From: Heliocybe sulcata
Taxonomy: Eukaryota > Basidiomycota > Agaricomycetes > Gloeophyllales > Gloeophyllaceae
Reading direction: 5' to 3'
NCBI GenBank assembly: GCA_004369045.1
Contig: ML213532.1
Coordinates: 110,239-174,238, forward strand
DNA length: 64,000 nucleotides
Below are positions 54,667-64,000 of this stretch, one piece after another. The notes below the pieces were generated by a model. It was given only the letters and a program-made list of their open reading frames with translations, did not search any database and was not told the origin of the DNA. Every line of letters begins with the position of its first letter. Positions within the stretch are counted from its first letter, which is position 1. The position numbers were made by a program, and so were the translations under genes.

Positions 54667-56446
54667 TCAGGCCCTTGGAGCAGAAAAGACGCCATGAAAA
54701 CCGAAAGGGAAATGGGTATCCATCTGAGCCCTGGCAACCTCCTTCATGTCCTTCGCATCAAGCATGACTAGCATACTCTTCTGCGTCTCGCCGTCAAGCA
54801 CAACACTGAGTAATATTCCATCGTCTTCCTGTGTCTCCGGGGACGACCCAGGCCTCGGTACGAATATGGGTTCTCCTGGAGCGATACCGGGTATCGACCA
54901 AGTCTTCGGCTCAGAATCGGGTGCGGACATGTCGAGCTTGATGATCCTATCCGCAAACCCGGCTGATTTGCTGAAGTCTTCCTTGTTCATACCGTACCTG
55001 AAGGAGGGCCCCGGGGTCAGTACAGCCTGGCTAAACAGCTTAGATATAGGAAGGACGTACGCGTAGCGATAGGGTTTGTGATACAAAGCCGGATGCACGG
55101 TCGACAGCTCAATGCTCGAACTGGGAGGCAACGTATATACTACCTTCGCTTGGCGAGTCGTTCCTGGTGACTGATTTCTGACGTCGTGCAGGACGAATCG
55201 CCTTGCCCTCGCCAGAGGGGTTGGCGCTCCGCTCCTCAGAGTTTCGAGTTGAAGGAGACCCAAAATCCTGTGATCGTCATAGACCGCTAGATCAATGACG
55301 ACGTCGTCGTTGGAGTCGTATGCGTTTATGTAATGGAAGGCGAAGAAAGGTGGTGTCTAGAAAGTATTGCATGAGTTCGCGCTTAGCCGAAGAATCGGAG
55401 GACGTACTTCGTATTTTGCGACAATCCCACCTGCGTGTCTGTCTATAACATAGAACGTAGACGGCTGCTTTGACTTCCACTTGCCAATGGAAGCTTCCAC
55501 ACTGCGGTTGAGCGCAATAGTAGCTCCGTTCCTTCAACGAGTGCATTAGGACATTGTACCAGAAGAGAATACGTTAGATGACCTACAAGGTGAATTCGGC
55601 TTGCCACAGACACAGAACAACGTACTTCTCAGTCATGGTGAGCGCATGAATATACGCCGCCGGTGCGTTCTTGATCTCCGCCAGAATATCCACCTCATAA
55701 TCTTTCCCGCTCTCCGGGTCGGGTGTGGACAATGGGCGGATGCGAAAGACCTTGTAGGTGGGCGCACTACCGAATTTGAGTGTGAAGTTGTAGAACTCCC
55801 GGGTCTCCTTGTCCAGACATGAGTGGGCTGCGCTCGTCGAACCGTCCAGACGAGGGTCGAGAGATTCATACGTGTAGGCGTGGAGAGGTCGCAGTGTGTC
55901 AGGATCGAGCATCTGGAGAGCATTATAGTCGCTCTTGGAGATGATATAACGAGGACCTCCGGATGAAGAGCCAGATGGAGCCGCGTGATGAGATGCGAAC
56001 CCAGGCATATCCGGCGTCAACGTTACCGATACATTAACCCCATCTGGACCACGCTGGTCTAGAGCATCAGCACCGAGTTGCTTGAACGCGGTGAAGAACT
56101 TGGAGAAGATCGTCTCGCAAGGATCTTGTTGCCCGAAAGTTACTCCCGGAACTTTTCCTGCTTCCTCGTAGAGAGACTGCAAGCCCAGCGCTGTCGAGTG
56201 GTTGCGGTACGTGACCTCACCGCTTGGAGTGATCTCGAAGCAGTGGCTCATGCCAAGTCCGTCGAACCAGTGTTTGAGATTTACGACGCCCGAGGCGGCT
56301 TTGCTGGACGGGACGTCAAATGTCCCCGGGCCGGTCCGATAAAGTCTTCCGGTAAGCCAAGAGGGTATGGTACCTGTGACGCGGAGGTTGACGGGTTCTC
56401 GTTGCTCGACAGCATTCTCGTAGCCAACAGCAATTCCTTTGGCCAT
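54667..56446 (-). CDS. Carotenoid cleavage oxygenase (RPE65/CCD family)
   Basis: Exons 56446-55587, 55531-55408, 55356-55061 and 54997-54667 give 536 aa. The four iron-ligand histidines of the beta-propeller fold are present in context: TSAAHSCLDKETREFYNF, AAYIHALTMTEKYVV, FFAFHYINAYD and FPFGFHGVFS. The N-terminus carries GTIPSWLTGRLYRTGPGTF, typical of the family, and HWFDGLGMSHCFEI. These non-haem iron enzymes cleave carotenoids, apocarotenoids or stilbenes with O2; the substrate cannot be read here. Intron 3 (55060-54998) is 63 nt and open in frame, so a retained-intron form would add 21 residues. The first exon is long and unbroken. Confidence 0.92.
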
Positions 56447-57237
56447 CCTAGAAGCGTTTATGTCCGAGTGAGCGAAAAAGCGACGTTATGGATTGGAAGG
56501 CATTGCACAAGCCCGTCGTACTTACTTTGCGGTGTAAGTTATAGCTTTCGATTCTGATATCTAGCTGGACGTTCCGTAGGAGAGGAATTGATGCTGGGTT
56601 AATGGTCAAGGTATCGTACCCTTTTATGTGCTCCAGAAGTGCTGCTTAAGCGCTTAACTTCCAAGCGAAACTGTGCTGAACCGCCGATCATATCGTCGAA
56701 TACATAGCCGTGACAGGGTTGTCAGAGAGGCACAACCTCTGACCGCAGCAGATGCTTGACGTACGCAGGCTGTTACTAGTTGTCATGATTATCACAGAAT
56801 GTGGCAGATGGGCGGAGAGTCGACGTATCCTGTCTTGAAGCCTAAGGCGACTGCGGACTGAGTTCAGATAGGTCTAGCGGACAGGGACAACAATGCGCGC
56901 TGAGCGGCGCTCTCACGACAACTATCCTGCAAATTCGGGGAAATGTCAGCGCGGCACCAATGAGAGTGAGAACTGAGTACTGACCGTCCGTGCAGTCGTA
57001 CGCGTAAGCGATAAGGCTGAGACCTCATAAAGTATTCAATATTCAGCACCGATCCATGGTGCTTCCTGGTATATGCGAGGTAATGACCACTTGTATCGCG
57101 GAGGCTGCTGGCAGTGACCGTTCCAGTGATTGAGTAGTGTGGCGCTGAAGTCTGGCCACGTGCATCAAAACCGGCACGTGGTGGGCGTGGCGGCCAAGAC
57201 TTGTCCGCCGCATTCGACTTTGCCCGCCGTGTTAACC
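56447..57237. other. Divergent intergenic region, carotenoid oxygenase and DUF1308 genes
   Basis: About 790 bp holding both promoters. A TATA-like box for the oxygenase (complement: acataaaaggg near 56620-56630) is visible. No gene is seen. Confidence 0.4.
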
Positions 57238-59215
57238 ATGGCAAAAAGTTCTGCTGACGACCTAATGCACTTGTATACAGACCTGCAGGCGGCGTATACA
57301 TCGATCCGCAACTTCACACCTTGCGAGTACCATGCTGCCGTCGTCGATGACTCATATGAACCAGGAGAGGAACGCACGCAAGTCATCTTGCCAGGCCTTG
57401 CTAAACTGAAGGAATCAGTGAAGCGCGATATGGAAGCCATTGAGAAGGTGCGCTTTCTAGATATCACTTTGTAGCGATGTACGAAATGTAATTCGTGTTC
57501 GAACAGTAGAGCCTCTCAGGCTGCTCCAGTCTCGAGCGAAAGGACGAGTATCGTCTCTCTACCAATGCTCCATACTTACTGGCAGTATGGCATGGATGCC
57601 TTTCTGCAAGGCACCCGATTGCTGCCGTTTCTCAGCACTTCCAGCACGGTCCCGGGATAGTGTCGAATCCGTCTGAGCGGGAGGCAAAGGTCGACATCGT
57701 AGCAAACGGGGGTAGAGATTGGATCAGGATAAATACGTGAGTTCTGACTTGCACTGGCTTAGTTCTGCTTCTGGTTCTGGACACGGATACTGGGGCTACG
57801 TGTTTGCTCTCCACTCTGGGTATATCGCGTACCTCCGAAGTTTCAATCATGTTCTGACTGTCATTTTCTGGACTGTCACCCTGTGCAGCATAACTGCCAC
57901 GCGTCTCATGTACGAATTTCGGGAGCTCGACGCCTACATCAGCGACTCATCATCCGATGCGTCCGACCCTTCCGGTGGAATAGGACCGGACAGCACCACC
58001 CAAGACCCTGCCCCCGAGGTATCCCTGATTCGTATGGCAAAGTCGCTGGTGGCTGCTTCACGTGCCAATCCACTTCCTCTGCTGAAAGGCGAAGATCCAG
58101 AGTTCCCGACGGTCACTATCCGTCTCACAAGGTTACAAGATTACTCAGCTGAGTCTCCTACTGGAGCTGGGGAGGAGGATCGACTCCTCACTCGTTGGAT
58201 AGCTCAAGTCCTTGACGATATACGGCATTTGGGCGTCGAGCTTGAGTTTGGCGAACAGAAGCTTAGCTTAGATGCTACTTCTCCTCGATCACCTTCTCAT
58301 CCTGGACGTTGGCATCCGACAGTCAATATTAACCTCGACCTGTCCCTGCTCATCGCGCTGGTCTCGGACCTCACCCATTGCGAACTTCCCGCGACTGCGG
58401 AGGAGGCTATATCCCGATTCCAATCTGGAATTTCCGCTGACTCGTCCCGACCTCGGTCGATATGCGACAATCCTAACGCTGGGACGGGAGGACAGGCACA
58501 TGTTTCTCAGTCAGGGGCCCTGGCTCAGCAACTCCGGCAGGAGATGCAAGGTGGCCTGTTGGATATGCTCCGCGGGCGACTGTCTTGTCATCTTCCGGCG
58601 GTCTCTTCTTGTACTAGTGAACCTCGCACACTGGACGTAGAGTTTTGGACGACGTCTGAAGCTAGAGACCGTTTCTTTGACATCGTTTTCACGATAGGTG
58701 GAGACAACGAAAGAAGGCGAGCGAAAGCTTTGTTCGGTGATCCACCGAGCCGGTCGGGCGGCGAGTGCCTCGCCGAACGTGCCGCATCGATGGAAGAGCA
58801 AGAACACCTCTACTGGCTTGGTTCACGCTACCCACCCGGCTACCTACCGCTGCTTCCTATTCATGTCGTGGAGTCTTCCGGCATCCGCCAAGGACAGTCT
58901 TCTGCTACCCAAGGCGCAATATTCATCGCTATGGCGAAGACATGCCGCGAGCTCCTGAGTCAGCAACAGCATCCCAAACCTACGACAAAATCCAAGATTA
59001 CCCCTCACACGCTGCGGAGCCTCCTTTTTGGTGCTGAGCGGGGATGGACGACGCTAACAGCTAATCGGACCAGCGTGAAGACGCTGGTGTCGGAGGTTCG
59101 AGCGAGGTATGGGCGGAGCTTACTGTTGTACGGTGAAGATACTGGCGATGCGGCGATTTGGGTAGTGAACCCTAGGAGTCTTGCGGAGGGCATGTACAAG
59201 GATAGACAAAAGTAG
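57238..59215 (+). CDS. DUF1308/UPF0415 family protein, homologue of human C7orf25
   Basis: Exons 57238-57447, 57510-57736 and 57889-59215 give 587 aa. The N-terminal part (LYTDLQAAYTSIRNF, LPGLAKLKESVKRDMEAIEK) is the helical DUF5614-like region. The second exon carries VDIVANGGRDWIRIN, matching the conserved VANGG-x-x-W motif. The DUF1308 region has VNINLDLSLLIALVSDLTH, FDIVFTIGGDNERRRAKALF and LTANRTSVKTLVSEVR. An acidic Ser-rich insert (DSSSDASDPSGG) follows the VANGG region. The molecular function of this eukaryotic family is poorly defined. The 152-nt second intron is longer than usual for this window. Confidence 0.82.
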
Positions 59216-59646
59216 GAAGGGGATGCATTGGTCGATGATGGATTTGTGGCGATATGGCAGACGTGTGTCCAAGGTAAGATGATTTGTCAGCTATATGGTT
59301 AAAGCTGACGCGAGTCTGATACAGTCATCTGTCTTCCCCTGACAGAACCTAGCGACTATGGGCCATCTCGGCGCAAACGCGAATACTAGTAATGGACTTG
59401 GAGCCAAGAACGATTATCATTATCTGCATCGGAACACAGAAATAGTACGCTAGGTGCACATATGCTACAAACGGTCCATGATTAGGTTTCGTTACGAGTC
59501 CGTCGTACTAGCTCATTAGTCCAAGAAAAAGTCCCATATCTTGTAAGTCCTTTTATATCCTTCGTTCATTTAGCTTCCGTTGATCACGACGGAAGAGTTC
59601 ACAACTTCGAACATCGGCCAAGGTCCAGCCTAAGCAGATATAGGAG
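59216..59646. other. Convergent intergenic stretch
   Basis: Nothing supported in about 430 bp between two convergent genes. Confidence 0.3.
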
Positions 59647-60134
59647 TCAGGACGTATCCTCAGTACCGGCGGAATTGCCACTTACGCCAACCAGGGAGAG
59701 GTGAGACACGCTCAGGATAGCACGTCCAGTTTGGATGTTCTCCGGAACTGTGACAGTAAAGTTCTGATGAGGTGGCTTAGACGCGGTGCCAGCTTCGGAG
59801 CTGTACTGAGGGTTGTATGAGCCGGAGTACAAGACGCTGCCGATCGCGTCCGTCGCGGGCGTGCACTCGTTGGCATAGCACGCGCGCAGGCCGATGACGA
59901 TGGAGACTTCTTGGGACCCCGTGAGTGAGTTCTATGAATGTGAGAACGTTTCAGTTAGTCAGGCCACGTTCCATTTGTGACGTAGCAGTGGGACGATATA
60001 CGTACCGGTCGGTCGACCTCCACTGTGATTTGCTTGCCAGCTTGGATGCTGCTACCGCTGGCGGGTGCACCGATGTGGATGTTCTGGGCAAGTGCGCTGC
60101 CGATGAGGGAGAGTGCGAGGAGGAGGAACTTCAT
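59647..60134 (-). CDS. Secreted protein of a common basidiomycete family (unknown function)
   Basis: Exons 60134-60006 and 59931-59647 (GTACGT...TAG) give 137 aa. The signal peptide MKFLLLALSLIGSALA is followed by QNIHIGAPASGSSI and EVDRPNSLTGSQEVSIVIGL. The mature chain has two Cys (RACYANECTP) and a C-terminal beta-rich part (PHQNFTVTVPENI, LSVSHLSLVGVSG), with one NFT sequon. The pattern resembles small Ig-like/beta-sandwich secreted proteins widespread in Agaricomycetes (from memory). Probably cell-wall or extracellular; no catalytic motif. Confidence 0.8.
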
Positions 60135-61966
60135 CTTCGTGGATGTGGAAGAGGGCGAGTTGTGGAGGTAGTAACGATGAGTATGTGTTTCGACACGGTA
60201 CGAGTTGGTTGGAGTGGCCGCGTCTTTTATACTGAGGTGGAGCTGCTCTAAATGACGTGAGTACGCCGGCTGCACGTTCCACGGTGGCGAAGGAGAGAAC
60301 GCAAATGAATGTCGCAGGTCAGCCGGACAGCCCTGGATCTGATGAAACGCGAAACGGCGGCTTCGAGGCAACACAGTTTCCCGTCATGAGGACGGTACGG
60401 AAGCAGAGCCGACCTTCGCCTCGTCGACAGTGCCTCGCCGCAGCGTGCTCGTATGTATTGGCGTATTCTTGAGTTACGTCCAGTCCGGGTTGGCGTTCGA
60501 GCATCTTCCAGGGCGGAGAGTTGCGAGCCGGGAATTGTGCTCCTGGTTGGGATTTGGACTCTTCTCAGAGATCTCGAAGGTACGAGGCTGGGCTGTAGGT
60601 CGAAGAAGGAGGGCTATTCTCGGGATGGATTTACATCAGTCCAAAGCTGCACGGTTAGGAAAGCCCGTAGTTCTCACGAGGAGCCTCATTTCGCCGGGTT
60701 ATGCCGAGCAATATTCTCGTAACTTTGAACAGCCACCAGCGTCTCTGGGCGGCATTGTCGGTCAATAAGGCCTTGGGACCTGCGGGCGGATGCTGTGTTG
60801 GCGAAGGCCATGCAGTTATACATTGCGGCGACGAGGAAGGAGTCCAGGTTCCACGCGCTGTTGGGATTAACGAGCAGTCTGCCAGTCAATAGTTTCGCAA
60901 GAACGAGATACCAAGACTCGAGCTTGAGCTTGAGATCCGATGTCGAGGCACGACACTAAAGTGTGTTTGCATCGCCACCGTCGCGCTTCAAGATCTAGCA
61001 CCTTGCCGTCATATGAGGCAGTGTATGAGGCAGTGCTGGTTTGTGATGAATATTCCGGAGGCACTGTTGGAATATTACCGGAAGACGAATGATCGGATGT
61101 GCAGAGGCAGTTAGCCCAAGTTACGTCGACCAGCAGAAAAGCGCAGTGTTTGAGCCCTAGAGTCCTCATGGGCGAGTTTGCACGTTTGTACTTCCCGTGT
61201 AACGCCATATGAAGGGATGGACACTAGAAAGCGAGAACTCATCATTGGGAGTTTTCTGATCCTGGTAATGTCGATGTTCAACGTGCATTCATATAATATA
61301 CTCTCAAGGCACTCACCAGTCTTTTGGGTCCTGATCGTCATGCACTGCGGTGACTTTCGGAACAAAGTAGGTCTTGAGTAGTGAAAGACGATCGTTATCG
61401 CACTGAACCCGAGTGAAACGGAGAGTCTGTAAACGCCGTCCTGTATATGTATCGCCCAAATTTCGTCCGATTGAAGATTAGCCCATCGATCTGTTCACAA
61501 ACGTCTGAGCAGACTAAGGAACGATATATCCGTGTGCCTGTGTAGTCCGCGCCAAAGTAACAAGCAGACCTGCAGCATGGGAGAGCGCCTATGGGATGAA
61601 GCTTTTCATGAAGGGGTAAGAGAGATAGTCACATAGCCGAGCCGAGTCCAAGTCGAGTCGGAGCACACTTGCACTTACGCTCAGCTTCGCCTTTGTAGCT
61701 CAATTATGCTCTCGATAACGCCGACGTTGTCTCCGCCAGTGGATAGTTCTGCGCTCAGGGTTAGCGATGCAGACGGCCTTGCCAACAGAAATTGCGGAAT
61801 GCGAGATAATATTTGATGCGATTGCGATAAGCCTGTCCTACTGGGTTATCCACGTACCCCTTACGAAAAACTTGCTTCCTGCTCCCATATCGTTCACCTA
61901 GGCTGCTCAGTTCCTCGACGGCATCTCATCCGGCGCGAGCAAGAGTGAAAGTACGACTGTACTAGG
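60135..61966. other. Intergenic region upstream of the aminotransferase
   Basis: No gene can be supported in about 1.8 kb. The complement of cgcgtcttttatactg (60219-60234) gives a TATA-like box for the secreted protein. Frames at 60430-60768 and 60867-61208 show no recognisable motif. Confidence 0.4.
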
Positions 61967-63439
61967 ATGGCATCTCCACTAGCTTTCCAGCTTTCCACGA
62001 ACACTACGTCTACCAGAGCACCTCCGATTGGCCAGGCGCTGAACTGGGCTAGACGATATGTTCCAACCGCAAATAGACCACTGCTAGATATCTCTCAAGG
62101 CGTTCCCGGGACTCCTCCTCCACCCGCCCTCCGCGATGCTCTCTCAGCCGCAGCGTCTGCACCAGGAGTCTTCTCGTATGGGCCGGACGAAGGAGAGTAT
62201 GAACTACGGAAGGCGGTGGCAGATGAGATGAAGTGGGTGTATGGCGGAGGGGATGGGGGTTCGGACCAGGTCGATATTCAGCCGGAGGATGTCTCTATCA
62301 CTTCGGGGTGCAACTTGGCGTTTGTTTCGGTAGCGATGTGCCTCGCGCAGCAAGGAGATGAGTTTATCTTGCCAGTGCCTTGGTATGTGGCATGAATTCG
62401 CGGAACAAGTCGCTGCTAATGCTTGCCATGTAGGTATTTCAACAATCAGTGCGTAACTCGCCATCTGTCAAATTGGCGTCTGCGGTTTAACATGTAGATG
62501 GATAGGATGACCCTCAACCTTCTCGGTATCAAGACTGTCGTTCTCCAAACGTATCCTGAAGATCATTTCCAGCCTGACCCGGAACGATGCGCGAAGCTCA
62601 TCACCGCTCGCACACGTGCGATCGTCCTGGTCACTCCAAATAATCCGGTAAGCTAGGACCATCTCTAGATATGTTGCTTGATGCTCACGGAGCTGCAGAC
62701 GGGAGCTACATACCCTCCATCGCTAATCTCTTCATTCGCCGCGCTCGCACGTTCTCACAACATCGCGCTCGTCATCGACGAGACATATCGCGACTTCATA
62801 GCCACCGGACCACCGCACTACCTCTTCCACAACTCCCCATCCAGCGAAGTCGCGTCAAACCAACCGCCGTCCTGGTCCTGGCGATCCAGCATCATTTCTC
62901 TCTACTCCTTCTCGAAATCCTACTGCATCCCCGGACACCGACTCGGAGTGATCACCGCGTCGCCGAACCTCCTCCCCTCTCTTCTTCGTATCTTCGACTG
63001 CCTCCAAATCTGCGCGCCTCGCGGCGGCCAACGCGCGTTCTTGTCCAAGCCAACAGACGATCCGGACGCTACTTCTCTCCTCCCCTCGCTACGTCCATTC
63101 ATCGCAGCCAACCGCGCTGCTCTCTCCGCCCGACACGAGCTCTTCCGCACCCACTTACCTCCACGGTGGCACATCGCCAGCCACGGAGCGTACTATGCGT
63201 TCGTGCGGCATCCGTTCGTAGGCAAGGACGCCAAGGAGGTGTGCCAAAGGCTGGCGCAGGAGATTGGTGTAATCTGCTTGCCGGTGGCGTTCTTCTTGGA
63301 TAAGGAAGGCGGGGAGCTGAGGGAGGAGGATAGGTATGTCCGGTTCTCGGTTGCGAATGTGGATGATGAGAGGATTACGACGGTTTGTGAGAGGTTGAGG
63401 GAGGCTGAACAGGCGTTTGGATGGGAACTGGACGGGTAA
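61967..63439 (+). CDS. PLP-dependent aminotransferase, class I/II (aspartate aminotransferase fold)
   Basis: Exons 61967-62382, 62434-62448, 62506-62647 and 62699-63439 give 437 aa; the second exon is a 15-nt micro-exon encoding most of YFNNQ. Fold type I markers: LLDISQGVPGTPPPPAL, FSYGPDEGEYELRKAV, VTPNNPTGATYPP, the LVIDETYRDF aspartate, and the Schiff-base lysine in SLYSFSKSYCIPGHRLG. The C-terminus has VRFSVANVDDERI, with the substrate-binding Arg expected there. It is probably cytosolic. Amino-acid specificity cannot be assigned. Confidence 0.9.
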
Positions 63440-64000
63440 TTCGGAATTAAAAGACGCTATGTAATCACACAGCGGGAGTTGCACCATTTCGGACGTTACG
63501 ATATGTTAGTCGAAATGGAAATCAAAGCTATTTAATTTTGTGGTTGATTCCGTAACTTGCAAAACTTATTATTCTCGAAATCCTTCATAGCTCCCTACAT
63601 ATATTATCTATTGTAATTCCTTTGGCACCTTAGGCAGGAGGGATTCGCCGACGTCATGACCCGTTAGGCCATTTACTGTGCAGGCCGGATATGGCCCGAC
63701 AGGCCCTATCGGACGCGATGCTGGCCTATAGTGTCCAAATATAGATTTTCCTAATTTGAAGAGAGCCTCCTGCATATCTGTCGGACATCGCTGAATGCTC
63801 AGGCCAATGATCGCTGGTAGTTACCGGGAATGATCCCTCGGCCATCCCTCCGACTCATCGGACTAGCCATCCGGAGTGTATCCGGGTGTTGTCCTCCTCT
63901 GTAACAATTACATTATGGGTCCCATGGCTTATTTCTAGTCAGTACATACTCAGGATCCAATCCTATTTGAGTGGTTCTTGAGTGGTTCCAATATAAGCCT
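63440..64000. other. Terminal intergenic stretch
   Basis: No gene is seen. The last 350 bp are rich in GGCC/GGCCCG words (ggccggatatggcccgacaggccc near 63682) and end in a short direct repeat of gagtggttc (63970 and 63982). This may be the edge of a repeat or LTR that continues beyond the window; that cannot be decided here. Confidence 0.25.

Noticed and set aside
57719-57888. Apparent 5' extension of the DUF1308 gene read from a TTG codon
   Set aside because: The stretch lies between a GTGAGT donor and a TGCAG acceptor; splicing it out joins the VANGG exon to the main exon in frame.
60430-60768. 112-codon plus-strand open frame with a hydrophobic start
   Set aside because: The hydrophobic stretch is short, the remainder has no recognisable content, and overlapping frames are equally open.
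61693-61760. tRNA-like start (gcctttgtagctcaattatg)
   Set aside because: It resembles a tRNA D-arm/A box, but no B box or T-arm (GGTTCGAATCC-like) and no closing acceptor stem follow within tRNA length.
1-64000. CRISPR arrays, bacterial operons and prokaryotic phage features
   Set aside because: No regularly spaced short direct repeats of CRISPR type are seen, and the gene structure is eukaryotic throughout.
63630-64000. Possible LTR or MITE at the right edge
   Set aside because: GGCC-rich words and a short direct repeat are visible, but no terminal repeats or target-site duplication can be shown inside the window.

Overview
The window reads as nuclear DNA of a filamentous basidiomycete (Agaricomycetes, probably polypore-like). 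Genes carry many 50-65 nt introns with GTRNGT donors, CTGAC-type branch points and YAG acceptors. The recognisable genes are typical of such genomes: a UBE3C/Hul5-type HECT ligase, a GFA/CENP-V protein, a carotenoid cleavage oxygenase, a C7orf25/DUF1308 homologue, a PLP aminotransferase and several secreted proteins.

Layout. (1) 1-9.5 kb: a repeat array on the minus strand with two copies of an unidentified two-exon gene, called 'family X' here, separated by long degenerate flanking modules, one of which holds a 951-bp insertion with a 9-bp target-site duplication. (2) 9.5-21.5 kb: a single-copy core with a HAD phosphatase (-), a tandem pair of small secreted proteins (-), a GFA protein (-) and the HECT ligase (+). 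(3) 21.7-45.2 kb: the same array in inverted orientation, with seven further family X copies (four intact, two frameshifted, one 5'-truncated). Three units also carry decayed copies of the 3' end of the core HAD gene, so the units were formed by segmental duplication starting at the HAD 3' end. (4) 38.9-54 kb: short TATA-driven genes for small secreted cysteine-containing peptides, a coiled-coil gene interrupted by one in-frame TAG, a tandem array of mini-exon-like units and an acidic protein. (5) 54.6-63.5 kb: ordinary single-copy genes.

Family X proteins (about 393-550 aa) have a basic N-terminus that looks like a mitochondrial presequence, a conserved core, and a second exon of about 97-108 aa. 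Their coding frames and promoters (CRE-like TGACGTCA, a GTCACG-N4-CGTGAC inverted repeat, TATAAGG) are better kept than the surrounding DNA. Repeat units also carry, antisense to X, intact or relic small secreted peptide genes. The locus therefore looks like a fast-evolving accessory cluster pairing an expanded intracellular family with small secreted peptides. Its function is unknown, and any functional link between the two is inference.
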